Source: an uncultured Porphyromonadaceae bacterium
Lineage (GTDB): Bacteria; Bacteroidota; Bacteroidia; Bacteroidales; Muribaculaceae
Direction: 5' to 3'
Assembly: GCA_947175225.1 (NCBI GenBank)
Contig: CAMWLX010000004.1
Coordinates: forward strand, 1-31,313
DNA: 31,313 nt
The notes beneath the pieces are model-generated. The model made no database searches and was not told where the DNA came from. It saw only the letters and a program-made list of their open reading frames with translations. Shown here in pieces: positions 1 to 8,559 of this stretch; within the stretch, counting starts at the first letter, position 1, and each line of letters starts with the position of its first letter. A program made the position numbers and the translations under genes.

Positions 1-1520
1 TGGGCTATGTATATGTGGATAAGACTCAGTTTATCAAAAAAATGATTAGTTCTCCCAGTTCCTATTTCCTGAGCCGTCCGCGACGCTTCGGGAAGAGTCT
101 CTTTCTCTCGACTCTTGAAGCATACTTTGAAGGGCGCCGAGACCTCTTCAAAGGACTCGCCCTTGACTCCGATGAAATTGACTGGATCCCACGTCCCATC
201 ATCAAGTTCTCTTTCAATGCAATCCGACCTACTGAGAAAGAGAATCTTGACAAATATCTCAATGCCACTCTATCTGATTATGAGAGAAAATATGAAATAG
301 AACATATTTTAGGAGATCTCACTGACAGATTTGCTGCTATAATTAGGCAAGCAAAGGAAAAGACCGGACAAAATGTGGCAATCCTCGTTGATGAATATGA
401 CGCTCTTCTTCTCTCAACCATCGAACCCGAGAAGGAAGAACTTAACTCATATTATCGTCAGACATTGAAATCACTTTTTTCTGTACTCAAAAATGAAGAT
501 CAGAATATCTATTTTGTTTTTATCACCGGCATTTCAAGGTTTAGCCAAACAAGTCTTTTCAGCGGAGCCAACCATCTTGAAGACATCTCGATCATTAACG
601 ACTATGGTGCCATCTGCGGCATTACAGAACAGGAACTTCATGATAATTTTAAGACGGGGATAGAAAATTTTGCGGAAGAAGAGGAAATTGAATTCAATGA
701 AATGCTCACCAAACTTAAGGAAAACTATGACGGCTACCATTTTTCCAAGAAATGTCCTGACATATACAATCCATTCAGCATATTGAGAACATTGAAGTCA
801 AGAGAAATCGACAATTATTGGTTTCAGGCTGGAACCCCGTCATTTCTCATAGGAGTCTTGAAAAGGGATGATTTCTATATGCCGTCGCTCGACTGTCTGG
901 AGACTGTAGAAAGCGCCCTCACAGCTAAAGAATCCTATCTCAACAATCCTGTTTCCCTTCTCTTTGAAAGTGGATTTGTGACGATAAAGTCTTACTCAAA
1001 AGAAAGAAAATCCTTCAAACTTGGTCTCCCCAACATGGAAGTGGCAACTGCCTTCACGCATGCCCTCATACCTATTTATTGTAATATGCGGGAAGACATT
1101 TCCAATGCGATCTTCCTAAGATTGAGAAATGCGATAATAGACGGTAACCCCCAGCATTTCATGGAAGAACTGAAGACATTTCTTCACGGAAATCCATACG
1201 GACTGACTGAACTCGACAAACGCGAGAAATACTTCCAAAGTTGTCTTTATCTGATGCTTCGCGCACTCGGTTTTCAGCCTCAGGCAGAATACCAGACCTG
1301 CAATGCCCGAATGGACATGATGATCCAGACCAATCGCTTCATCTACATCTTCGAACTGAAAACCAACGGAACGGCACAGGAAGCCATGGATCAAATCAAC
1401 GAAAAAGGGTATTATCTCCCATTTGTCAATTCCGGCAAACAAATCATCAAAATTGCCGCAAACTACTCATCCGCCATGAATAATCTTGATTCATGGCTAA
1501 TTGAAGAAGTCAGAGATTAG
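1..1520 (+). CDS. AAA-ATPase-like / PD-(D/E)XK nuclease-superfamily protein, 5' end outside window
   Basis: Function unknown. Family knowledge: proteins with an AAA-ATPase-like domain (PF09820) followed by a PDDEXK_9 domain (PF08011) are numerous in Bacteroidales genomes and have no settled role. Visible here: a P-loop-like SRPRRFGKSLFLST segment about 20 residues into the visible frame, a Walker B-like ILVDEYDALL, and near the C-terminus RMDMMIQ followed by IFELKTNG, which fits the D...ExK nuclease-fold motif. The frame is open to the left edge: codons before the GTG at 15 read GYVY and join VDKT, the usual start of this domain. That GTG is therefore an internal valine, and probably a few dozen N-terminal residues are missing. 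A strong hairpin follows the stop. Domain assignment is secure; nuclease activity is not shown. Confidence 0.85.
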   Translation, partial: GYVYVDKTQFIKKMISSPSSYFLSRPRRFGKSLFLSTLEAYFEGRRDLFKGLALDSDEIDWIPRPIIKFSFNAIRPTEKENLDKYLNATLSDYERKYEIEHILGDLTDRFAAIIRQAKEKTGQNVAILVDEYDALLLSTIEPEKEELNSYYRQTLKSLFSVLKNEDQNIYFVFITGISRFSQTSLFSGANHLEDISIINDYGAICGITEQELHDNFKTGIENFAEEEEIEFNEMLTKLKENYDGYHFSKKCPDIYNPFSILRTLKSREIDNYWFQAGTPSFLIGVLKRDDFYMPSLDCLETVESALTAKESYLNNPVSLLFESGFVTIKSYSKERKSFKLGLPNMEVATAFTHALIPIYCNMREDISNAIFLRLRNAIIDGNPQHFMEELKTFLHGNPYGLTELDKREKYFQSCLYLMLRALGFQPQAEYQTCNARMDMMIQTNRFIYIFELKTNGTAQEAMDQINEKGYYLPFVNSGKQIIKIAANYSSAMNNLDSWLIEEVRD

Positions 1521-1553
1521 AGCAGTAATCCAAAACTCGCATTATGACGTAAA

Positions 1554-1581
1554 TGGGCTCCGAGCTGATGCTCGGAGCCCA
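1554..1581. terminator. Hairpin between convergent genes
   Basis: Perfect 12-bp inverted repeat (TGGGCTCCGAGC, loop TGAT, GCTCGGAGCCCA). It lies between the stop of the AAA/PDDEXK gene and the stop of the minus-strand GH105-DUF2264 gene. No long T-run follows on either strand, so it may terminate weakly in both directions or protect the 3' ends. Confidence 0.65.
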
Positions 1582-1623
1582 CAAGATAGTCAGCCCTCCG
1601 GACCGTGATGCGGCAAAAAATAC

Positions 1624-3948
1624 TTAGTAGCGATCGCGGGTGATGATAGTGTCTTTCCAGATATGGTCTTTCGGGAAAGGTTGTCCGCCCCAGGCTTTTT
1701 GGTTGGTCCAGGGCTGCGAGGCATCGCTCCAGAATGGATGTGTAGCAGGAAGACCAAGGGGAAGGAGCGAGAGAGATGTCATGTAGAGTGAGCCGTTGTT
1801 GGTGTACCAATCGGCGATGTTGGGCTGCCTGCCGGCAAAGCCAATTGTCAAGTATCCTCCTTCGTTGAAGTTTTCCTTGCCGTCATACATATTATGCATA
1901 ACTTTCGTGAGTGCTGCGCGTACTTGACCGTTTGTCAAGCCTTCGGGAAGTTTCTCGTAGAGAGCCATAAGTGCCAGTGGCTGCATGGTTGCCATGCGGT
2001 AGGGTATGGAACGACCGAACACCGGGAATGTGCCTTCTGGAGAAATAAAACGCTCCAGCACTATACTATATTTCTGAGCACGTTTAAGGGCACGTTCGTA
2101 ATATTTGCCGTAGTCGATGCGGTTACGCTTTCCGGCATCTTGCATAGCTTTCAGCGTCTCAAGATACATTGGATGAAATACATAGCTGCTATAATAGTCG
2201 AATGCGAAATCCGGACCATCGGCATACCAACCGTCTCCGGCATACCACTCCTCCACTTTACGAACAGCTGAGTTCACTCGATATTCATCGCAGTCAGCCC
2301 CTGATTTGGCAAGGAAACTCTCTATTAGAGCGGAGAATAGAAGCCAATTGGTGTAGGGAGGATCTATGTGGCGAATATTTGTAAAATTCTTGATATAGCG
2401 ATCTTTCGTAGTCTGGTCGAGTGGCATCCAAAGTGCATCGTAGGCACGGAGGAATGATTCTGCTACATAAGCAGCATCCACCATCACCTGACCTTCGCCA
2501 CCCCATAACAGACAGTCCGGACTGTCGGGATCAACAGCATTGGCATAACTTTTGAGTGCCCATTCACGGAGTTGCTTGCGCATCTTTCCTTCCTCAGTGT
2601 CATCGTCGGGAAGTGCGAGCCAAGGAGCAATGCCAGCCATCAAGCGACCGAAAGCCTCCATATATGTCACTTTCTTATTACGACCGTCCCAATTAGGGCT
2701 TACCTCAACGAGCATATCCTTCTGTAGCTCCCCTTTTGCCATCTTGCTCAATATGGGAGCAGCCATATCATATGCCATCTTCGCCCAATACGCACGATCT
2801 TCGTTGGTTTCCTTTTCGAGCATCCTGACGTATTCGCTTGCTGCAAGAAGGAAAGCACCTGTGCCGAAGTTACTCGTGGAATTGCGGTCAACTACCTGTC
2901 CGGGGATCGCTTTCTCCCCTATTGGCTGCACATAACCGACTGAACCATCTTTCTGAAGAGCAGTCTTTGAGAGATAGTTCCAGCCCTTCTGAGCAGCCTC
3001 AAGATATTTCGGATCTGTCAGATAACCGTTATTAATACCCCAAAGTAGACCGTAGGTGAAGAATGCAGTTCCACTGGTCTCTGGACCGGGAGCATGCTCT
3101 TCGTCATGCATTGATCGACTCCAATAGCCATCAGGCTGCTGGCAAGCTACCACTGCCTCTGCCATATCTTTATACTTATCCTCAAAAAACTTACGATGCT
3201 CCCAATCTGAAGGGGCATCTTTCAAAACCTTGGCGAGCCCGGCAAGCACCCATCCGTCGCCGCGAGCCCAAAAGTCTTTCTTCCCATTGGTACTGGTATG
3301 CTTAGGATAGACATACTTGGCATCACGATAGTAAAGTTTCTCTTCAGGATCATACATGATGCTGTCGCTGAACTGAATGTATTCGTAAAGTTTATCAAGA
3401 TACTTCTTATTTCCAGTGATCTTATGGAGCTTAGTCATTACAGGCATAACCATATACAGACCATCAGCCCACCACCAATAATCATTTTGAGGGGTAGACA
3501 TCTCATATTCCATCACTTCCTTTGCACGACGAATGCGTTTGTCGTCGGGGAGCAGATTATATAGATCGGCATAAGTCTGAAAGCAGACTTGCCAATCACC
3601 AAAGAGGACATAATCATCCCCTTCGCCATACTTATTATATTTCCATTTTGAGCGATCTTTTCCTTTGGCACCTTGCCACCCGTTGTGTTCGGCCCACTTT
3701 TCGGAATACTCCTTCCATTCCGGATTCCCGGTTATGAAAAATGCTTCCATGTTTCCGGTGTGGTAGGCAGCGTTATCCCAAAATGCGTTAGTTTCAGGGG
3801 AATGGGTCGCTTGCCAATGATTGTTGACCTTCGTAATTATATCACGAACGGCCTTAGACTCTTTTGTGACAGAAGCTGAAGAAGAAAAGATGCTTCCAGC
3901 CAACACTGACGCTAACAAGAGCAATGTTTTGATTTTCATGATAGACAT
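1624..3948 (-). CDS. GH105/GH88-family unsaturated glucuronyl hydrolase fused to DUF2264
   Basis: Predicted secreted enzyme of 774 residues. The N-terminal half (about 35-390) resembles GH88/GH105 unsaturated uronyl hydrolases (PF07470), which remove the 4,5-unsaturated uronic acid left by polysaccharide lyases. Candidate catalytic aspartates are D162 in YWWWADGLY and D231 in WARGDGW. The C-terminal half (about 410-770) matches DUF2264 (PF10022), from VSPNWDGRNKK through LLWGGEGQ to the end; its role is unknown. A signal peptide is visible; translation may begin at the first Met or at the fourth residue, MKIKTLLLL (3939). The length fits a two-domain fusion rather than a single GH105 of about 350-400 residues. 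A -7 box lies about 40 bp upstream. The divergent neighbour is a sugar porter, and KdgK/KdgA in this window act later on the same released sugar. Substrate (rhamnogalacturonan or another uronic polymer) is inferred only. Confidence 0.88.
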   Translation of the reverse strand: MSIMKIKTLLLLASVLAGSIFSSSASVTKESKAVRDIITKVNNHWQATHSPETNAFWDNAAYHTGNMEAFFITGNPEWKEYSEKWAEHNGWQGAKGKDRSKWKYNKYGEGDDYVLFGDWQVCFQTYADLYNLLPDDKRIRRAKEVMEYEMSTPQNDYWWWADGLYMVMPVMTKLHKITGNKKYLDKLYEYIQFSDSIMYDPEEKLYYRDAKYVYPKHTSTNGKKDFWARGDGWVLAGLAKVLKDAPSDWEHRKFFEDKYKDMAEAVVACQQPDGYWSRSMHDEEHAPGPETSGTAFFTYGLLWGINNGYLTDPKYLEAAQKGWNYLSKTALQKDGSVGYVQPIGEKAIPGQVVDRNSTSNFGTGAFLLAASEYVRMLEKETNEDRAYWAKMAYDMAAPILSKMAKGELQKDMLVEVSPNWDGRNKKVTYMEAFGRLMAGIAPWLALPDDDTEEGKMRKQLREWALKSYANAVDPDSPDCLLWGGEGQVMVDAAYVAESFLRAYDALWMPLDQTTKDRYIKNFTNIRHIDPPYTNWLLFSALIESFLAKSGADCDEYRVNSAVRKVEEWYAGDGWYADGPDFAFDYYSSYVFHPMYLETLKAMQDAGKRNRIDYGKYYERALKRAQKYSIVLERFISPEGTFPVFGRSIPYRMATMQPLALMALYEKLPEGLTNGQVRAALTKVMHNMYDGKENFNEGGYLTIGFAGRQPNIADWYTNNGSLYMTSLSLLPLGLPATHPFWSDASQPWTNQKAWGGQPFPKDHIWKDTIITRDRY

Positions 3949-3987
3949 TGGTTGTATATGAAGATTACAGATTCCTACTCTTTAATG

Positions 3988-3995
3988 CAAAATTA
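3988..3995 (-). promoter_or_regulatory. Bacteroidota -7 box for the GH105-DUF2264 gene
   Basis: Minus-strand TAATTTTG matches TAnnTTTG. It lies 39 bp upstream of the first ATG, giving a leader of about 35-45 nt. No convincing -33 TTTG was found. Confidence 0.55.
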
Positions 3996-4100
3996 ATAAA
4001 ATTTTCGGAAATAAGGGTAAAATTTATCAATTTACTTCAAAAACACCAATAAAGGGCCTATAATTAAAAAGCGCTATGCCCTACTCTCAGAATTTTTTAT

Positions 4101-4108
4101 TAATTTTG
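4101..4108 (+). promoter_or_regulatory. Bacteroidota -7 box for the sugar porter gene
   Basis: TAATTTTG matches TAnnTTTG and lies 43 bp before the ATG at 4152. Together with the minus-strand box at 3988 it makes the 203-bp gap a divergent promoter region. I found no clear shared operator palindrome in that gap. Confidence 0.55.
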
Positions 4109-4151
4109 CATAACATTTTCGATTTCAAAACAAATAACAATAACAAGAACC

Positions 4152-5627
4152 ATGAACAACAACTCACAAGGCAGCAAAGCCTACCTCTTCGGGATCGTAC
4201 TCGTGGCGGTACTCGGCGGTCTGCTCTTCGGATATGACACGGCAGTAATATCCGGAGCAGAAAAAGGTCTTCAGGCCTTCTTCCTCGGTGCAAAAGACTT
4301 CGTCTACACCGACACAATCCACGGCATAACTTCATCAAGCGCCCTTTTGGGCTGCATCATCGGCGCGGCTGTCTCCGGATTTATCGCAACACGCTGGGGA
4401 CGCAAGATAGCCCTCTTCATCGCCGGCGTTTTCTTCTTCGTCTCAGCCCTCGGATCTTACTATCCGGAATTTTTGATTCACGAATATGGACAGCCCTGTT
4501 TTCACCTCCTGATCACTTTCAATATCTACCGCATCATCGGCGGTTTTGGAGTAGGCCTGGCGTCAGCTATCTGCCCGATGTATATTGCCGAAGTAGCACC
4601 CTCCAATCTTCGAGGCACACTCGTTTCATGGAACCAGTTTGCCATTATCTTCGGTCAGCTCGTAGTGTATTTTGTCAATTTCCTTATCCTTGGCGAACAT
4701 ACGCAGCCTATCATTGAGAAAATTGGAGAGACAGTATATCAAGTAAGCTCTGCTTCAGATGAATGGACCATCCAGACCGGTTGGCGCTATATGTTCGGAT
4801 CGGAGGGCATCGTAGCCGGCATCTTCACTCTGCTTGTGTGTCTCGTGCCTGAATCACCGCGTTATCTTGCTATGACAGGAAAGGATAGTCTGGCATTGAA
4901 GGTCTTGACCAAGATCAACGGCAAGACAAAAGCTGAGGAAATCCTCCAAGATATCAAGAATACCGTTTCAGTCAAGAGCGAGAAACTTTTCTCTTTCGGC
5001 ATTATGGTAGTCTTCATCGGTGTGATGCTTTCAGTGTTCCAGCAGGCAGTGGGCATCAATGCAGTGCTATACTATGCTCCGCGTATCTTTGAATCAATGA
5101 ATATGGGCAACCCGATGGTACAGACAGTCATAATGGGTATTGTCAACATCGTCTTTACTCTTGTAGCAGTATTCACAGTAGAGAAACTTGGACGTAAGCC
5201 TCTTCTTATCTGGGGTTCTATTGGCATGGCAATCGGGGCTCTTGGAGTAGCACTCTCCAACCTCACTACCCTTCCGGCTATTTTCCCGGTAATCAGCATC
5301 ATGGTCTACTCTGCTTCATTCATGTTCTCTTGGGGACCAATCTGTTGGGTACTCATCTCAGAGATTTTCCCGAATACCATCCGTTCACAAGCCACCGCTA
5401 TCGCAGTTGCCTTCCAGTGGATATTCAACTTCATCGTCAGCAGTACGTTCGTGCCTATCTACAATATGAGTATGGGCGACATGGGACAACGTTTCGGTCA
5501 TTTCTTCGCATATGCAATGTATGGAGTGATCTGCGTCATCGCAGCATGGTTTGTAGCTAAGCTCGTTCCGGAGACAAAGGGCAAGACTCTTGAAGACATG
5601 ACCGCCCTCTGGAAAAAGCGCAAGTAA
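4152..5627 (+). CDS. MFS sugar porter (XylE-like proton/sugar symporter)
   Basis: Inner-membrane sugar importer of the major facilitator sugar-porter subfamily; 491 residues, the usual size, with about 12 hydrophobic segments. Diagnostic motifs are GGLLFGYDTAVISGAE in helix 1, RWGRK after helix 2, PESPRYL before the central loop, QQAVGINAVLYYAPRIF in helix 7, EKLGRKPLL, and the C-terminal PETKGKTLEDM. QQ-GIN-YY is characteristic of hexose/pentose porters such as XylE and GLUT-type proteins. The start is fixed by the N-terminal motif and by the -7 box 43 bp upstream. It is transcribed away from the GH105-DUF2264 gene and ends at a strong terminator, so it appears monocistronic. Xylose, arabinose, galactose or glucose are all possible substrates; the sequence alone does not decide. 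Confidence 0.92.
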   Translation: MNNNSQGSKAYLFGIVLVAVLGGLLFGYDTAVISGAEKGLQAFFLGAKDFVYTDTIHGITSSSALLGCIIGAAVSGFIATRWGRKIALFIAGVFFFVSALGSYYPEFLIHEYGQPCFHLLITFNIYRIIGGFGVGLASAICPMYIAEVAPSNLRGTLVSWNQFAIIFGQLVVYFVNFLILGEHTQPIIEKIGETVYQVSSASDEWTIQTGWRYMFGSEGIVAGIFTLLVCLVPESPRYLAMTGKDSLALKVLTKINGKTKAEEILQDIKNTVSVKSEKLFSFGIMVVFIGVMLSVFQQAVGINAVLYYAPRIFESMNMGNPMVQTVIMGIVNIVFTLVAVFTVEKLGRKPLLIWGSIGMAIGALGVALSNLTTLPAIFPVISIMVYSASFMFSWGPICWVLISEIFPNTIRSQATAIAVAFQWIFNFIVSSTFVPIYNMSMGDMGQRFGHFFAYAMYGVICVIAAWFVAKLVPETKGKTLEDMTALWKKRK

Positions 5628-5678
5628 TGGTTCGTAAGAACGTAACTGTAATCATCTGTATCCACTAAAATAAAATGA

Positions 5679-5709
5679 AACCTCGGAGGCAATACTTCCG
5701 AGGTTTTTT
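5679..5709 (+). terminator. Rho-independent terminator after the sugar porter
   Basis: AACCTCGGA and TCCGAGGTT form a 9-bp stem around a 9-nt loop, followed by a run of T. It separates the porter gene from the nuclease gene. Confidence 0.88.
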
Positions 5710-5738
5710 CGTTTTAAATAGACATAATACATACGACA

Positions 5739-6608
5739 ATGAAACAAATCGAATCAATATTCACTAAAGTGCAACATACAGCCGCTATTGTATTCGCGTC
5801 TGCGATGCTGATGCCTGCTTTCTATTCTTGTAATACTGAGAAGGACGAACCTAAGATACCCACTACTCCCGAAACCCCTGTAACGCCGGAAGAGCCGCTT
5901 CCTGGAGTCACTGCCCCTACTCATTATGAAGGGCTGGAGAATGTAGTGATTCCATCGGGTTTGACTTCACAAATAAAAGAATATACAGGGTTTACTTTGT
6001 CTTACAACAAAGATAACAGGACGCCAAACTATGTGGCATGGGAACTTCTTGGCGCGGAAGTAAGCACAGAATGGCCACGTAAAGATAACTTCTGGCAAGA
6101 CAGCGACATCAATGGGTGTACCAAACACAGCGACTATACAGGGTCAGGCTATGACCGAGGACACATGTGTCCTGCCGCCGACCAGAAATGGAGCGAACAA
6201 GCTATGATTGACTGCTTCGTAATGGCAAATATGTGTCCTCAACTCCATGATCTTAATGCCGGAGCGTGGGAGACACTTGAAGATAAAGAGCGTCTATGGG
6301 CAAAGCGAGATTCAGCAGTAATGATAATTGCAGGGCCTATATATACTGATGGAGAAACTTATATCGAGAAATCCAAAGTCAAGGTTCCAGACGCCTTCTT
6401 TAAGGTCCTCATAGCCCCTTACCTCGAAAAGCCACGCGGCATCGCTTTCGTATATCCCCATATGAAATGCCCGGGCAATATGCAGGATTATGCTACAACA
6501 ATTGATGAGGTGGAGAAAATCACAGGATTTGATTTCTTCTCTTCTTTGCCTGATGAGATTGAGAATAAGATTGAGAGTGAATATTCCTTTACTGACTGGA
6601 ATAAGTAA
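5739..6608 (+). CDS. Lipoprotein DNA/RNA non-specific endonuclease (NucA/Endonuclease_NS family)
   Basis: Predicted metal-dependent nuclease that cuts DNA and RNA without sequence preference (PF01223). The signature DRGHMCP is at 139-145, with H142 as the expected general base. NMCPQLHDLN at 164-173 supplies the metal-binding asparagine N173, and a downstream acidic residue is E181. The first 31 residues form a lipoprotein signal ending AFYSC, so C31 is the probable lipidated cysteine. The residues after it, TEKDE (33-37), are acid-rich, like the export signals that place Bacteroidota lipoproteins on the outer face of the outer membrane. A Pro/Thr-rich linker (about 38-56) tethers the catalytic domain. 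The gene lies between two hairpins. A role in scavenging extracellular nucleic acid is the simplest reading; no immunity-protein gene lies beside it, which argues against a dedicated toxin. Confidence 0.9.
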   Translation: MKQIESIFTKVQHTAAIVFASAMLMPAFYSCNTEKDEPKIPTTPETPVTPEEPLPGVTAPTHYEGLENVVIPSGLTSQIKEYTGFTLSYNKDNRTPNYVAWELLGAEVSTEWPRKDNFWQDSDINGCTKHSDYTGSGYDRGHMCPAADQKWSEQAMIDCFVMANMCPQLHDLNAGAWETLEDKERLWAKRDSAVMIIAGPIYTDGETYIEKSKVKVPDAFFKVLIAPYLEKPRGIAFVYPHMKCPGNMQDYATTIDEVEKITGFDFFSSLPDEIENKIESEYSFTDWNK

Positions 6609-6613
6609 AAATC

Positions 6614-6641
6614 AGGGCTCCTGAAATAAACCAGGAGCCCT
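6614..6641. terminator. Hairpin between nuclease and GH51 genes
   Basis: AGGGCTCCTG and CAGGAGCCCT form a 10-bp stem with an 8-nt loop, just after the nuclease stop codon. The following T-run is short. It sits between convergent genes and could serve both. Confidence 0.7.
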
Positions 6642-6661
6642 TGTTATATCCATGAATCGCT

Positions 6662-6718
6662 TCACCGAGGCTTCTCTCTGTCGTGTATATCAGCTCTCCG
6701 AACTGATATTTTCGGTGA
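6662..6718. repeat. Nested inverted repeats downstream of GH51 gene
   Basis: Outer arms TCACCGA (6662-6668) and TCGGTGA (6712-6718) enclose inner arms ATATCAG (6687-6693) and CTGATAT (6703-6709). In RNA from either strand this could fold as two stacked stems with a one-sided internal bulge. Its position past the GH51 stop suggests a terminator or 3'-end structure. Confidence 0.5.
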
Positions 6719-6753
6719 TAAAAAACTTGCGTTTAATTATACAAAGCCAATTA

Positions 6754-8307
6754 TCACAGAGCGATGGAGAGTGCTACAATTGACATTGGAGGGAGAGTCA
6801 CCTGCAGACCATCTTTTGTGATCTTGTAGCCTTTGAAAGAATCTAATTTTACCTTATCAGGATTGTCGAAGTCATTATAGTCGTTGGGAGTCGCGGATGT
6901 CAGAATCTCTCCTGTAACGGCATTTTTGCCAAGTTTTTCAAGTGGAATTGTAACTTCCGACTTTTCCTTGAGGTCGATGTTTGTTAGTGTCACATTAAGT
7001 TTGCCATCTTTCTGAGATGCAGTGGCATTGACTGTTGGCACTGAGCGTCCATCGCGCACGTCGCGAATAGAAGTCTCTACCTCAAGAGGAACGAAGGTTG
7101 CATTCTGATGAGGGGCATACATCTTGAAGACATAATATGTAGGAGTAAGCACCATCTTATCGCCTTTGGTCAGCACCATTGACTGAAGCACATTGGCAAT
7201 CTGAGCGATGTTTGCCATCTTAACGCGGTCGGTATGGCGATTGAATACGTTGAGACTGAGGGCTGCCACCATTGCATCGCGCATTGTATTTTGCTGATAC
7301 AGGTGACCGGGAACAGTTCCCGGCTCTTCATCCCACCAAGTGCCCCATTCATCTACGAGAAGAGCGACTCTCTTTTTCGGGTCATAGACATTCATAATAG
7401 AGTCGTGCTTTATGATGACTGGTTCTATCTCAAGGCACTTGCCGAGAGTCCAGTAATAGTCATCGTTGTCAAATTGGGTAGCCGAGCCTTTACTGCCGTT
7501 CCAGCCCTTAACCGTATAATAATGGAGCGACAGTCCTTTCATGTGATTCTTGGCCTTTTTCATAAGCACGTCAGTCCAATTGTAGTCGTAGTCGCTTGCT
7601 CCGGATGCTATTTTATAAAGTTTGTTTCCGCTGATATCACGGCAATATGTCTGATAGCGACGATATTCAGAAGCGTAGTCTTCCGGAGTGAAGTTGCCAC
7701 CACATCCCCAGCTTTCGTTACCGACACCGAGATATTTAAGTTTCCAGGGTTTCTCACGACCGTTTGCCTTACGTTTTTCAGCCATCGGACCATTTTCAGC
7801 AGTAATATATTCAACCCATTTGGCAAGTTCCTCGACAGTGCCGCTACCTACATTGCCACTTAAATATGGTTCACATTCAAGAAGCTCGCAGAGATTGAAA
7901 AACTCATGTGTACCGAAAGAATTATCTTCAACTGTCCCACCCCAGTTATTATTGATCATCACCGGACGGTCTTTCTTTGGACCAATACCGTCAACCCAAT
8001 GATATTCATCGGCAAAGCAACCTCCTGGCCAACGCATTACTGGGACCTTTAGTTCTTTTAGAGCCTGCAACACATCGTTGCGATAACCATTGGTATTCGG
8101 AATTGGGGAGTCCTCTCCCACCCAAAGGCCACCATAGATGCAAGTGCCAAGATGCTCAGCAAACTGCCCATAGATTTCAGCAGGAATAGTAAGGTCTGGG
8201 TTCACTTTATCAAGATTCAACTTGACAGTGGCTTTTTGGTCGGCAAGAGCCGGGAAAGCCGTCAATACGATTGCCGCGCCAGCAGCAAGAGATGCAAATA
8301 ATTTCAT
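6754..8307 (-). CDS. Alpha-L-arabinofuranosidase, GH51 family
   Basis: Exported enzyme of 517 residues that removes terminal alpha-L-arabinofuranosyl groups from arabinan, arabinoxylan or related side chains. The N-terminus (about residues 1-22, ending FPALA) is a signal peptide, so it probably acts in the periplasm or outside. Catalytic motifs: GVGNESWGCGG with acid/base E198, and LLVDEWGTWW with nucleophile E320. The substrate-binding RWPGGCFADEYHWVDGIGP region (about 92-110) is typical of the family, and the C-terminal beta-sandwich (about 400-517) is complete. A minus-strand -7 box lies about 48 bp upstream. Its neighbours are a sugar porter and a nuclease, not a SusC/SusD pair, so it is not in a classic polysaccharide utilisation locus within this window. 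Confidence 0.94.
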   Translation of the reverse strand: MKLFASLAAGAAIVLTAFPALADQKATVKLNLDKVNPDLTIPAEIYGQFAEHLGTCIYGGLWVGEDSPIPNTNGYRNDVLQALKELKVPVMRWPGGCFADEYHWVDGIGPKKDRPVMINNNWGGTVEDNSFGTHEFFNLCELLECEPYLSGNVGSGTVEELAKWVEYITAENGPMAEKRKANGREKPWKLKYLGVGNESWGCGGNFTPEDYASEYRRYQTYCRDISGNKLYKIASGASDYDYNWTDVLMKKAKNHMKGLSLHYYTVKGWNGSKGSATQFDNDDYYWTLGKCLEIEPVIIKHDSIMNVYDPKKRVALLVDEWGTWWDEEPGTVPGHLYQQNTMRDAMVAALSLNVFNRHTDRVKMANIAQIANVLQSMVLTKGDKMVLTPTYYVFKMYAPHQNATFVPLEVETSIRDVRDGRSVPTVNATASQKDGKLNVTLTNIDLKEKSEVTIPLEKLGKNAVTGEILTSATPNDYNDFDNPDKVKLDSFKGYKITKDGLQVTLPPMSIVALSIAL

Positions 8308-8354
8308 TTCAGTCTTATGTTAGATTGATTTCTCATGAAGTTTAGATTCAATGG

Positions 8355-8362
8355 CAAAGTTA
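8355..8362 (-). promoter_or_regulatory. Bacteroidota -7 box for GH51 gene
   Basis: Minus-strand TAACTTTG matches TAnnTTTG, 47 bp upstream of the GH51 ATG. No clear -33 partner was found. Between it and the palindromic array at 8560 lies about 200 bp of AT-rich DNA in which I see no gene. Confidence 0.55.
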
Positions 8363-8559
8363 ATAAAAAAATTTGTTATCCTGTGTATATTCCACTAATT
8401 TTGCTTAAGAATTTGTTTTTGATACCATCTTCTACATTTTCTTTGACATTAGCAATCGCGCTACACATCACGTCTTTAATTCCGGTCTCTCACAAAAAAA
8501 TAATATCTGGGGAAAATTTATAAGACAAACAATTATTATTCCCTTCTAATTATGAACAG

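Noticed and set aside
15..17. GTG as the start codon of the first gene
   Set aside because: The codons before it (GYVY) continue the conserved domain, so the true start is to the left of the window.
3949..4151. Shared operator between the GH105-DUF2264 and sugar porter promoters
   Set aside because: I looked for a palindrome between the two -7 boxes and found only AT-rich stretches without convincing symmetry.
7234..7863. 209-codon frame antisense to the GH51 gene
   Set aside because: Lies wholly within the well-supported GH51 coding region and shows no family motif.
8335..8523. 62-codon frame between GH51 and the palindromic array
   Set aside because: No recognisable domain; it overlaps the GH51 promoter box and consists of AT-rich hydrophobic codons. 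Treated as non-coding.
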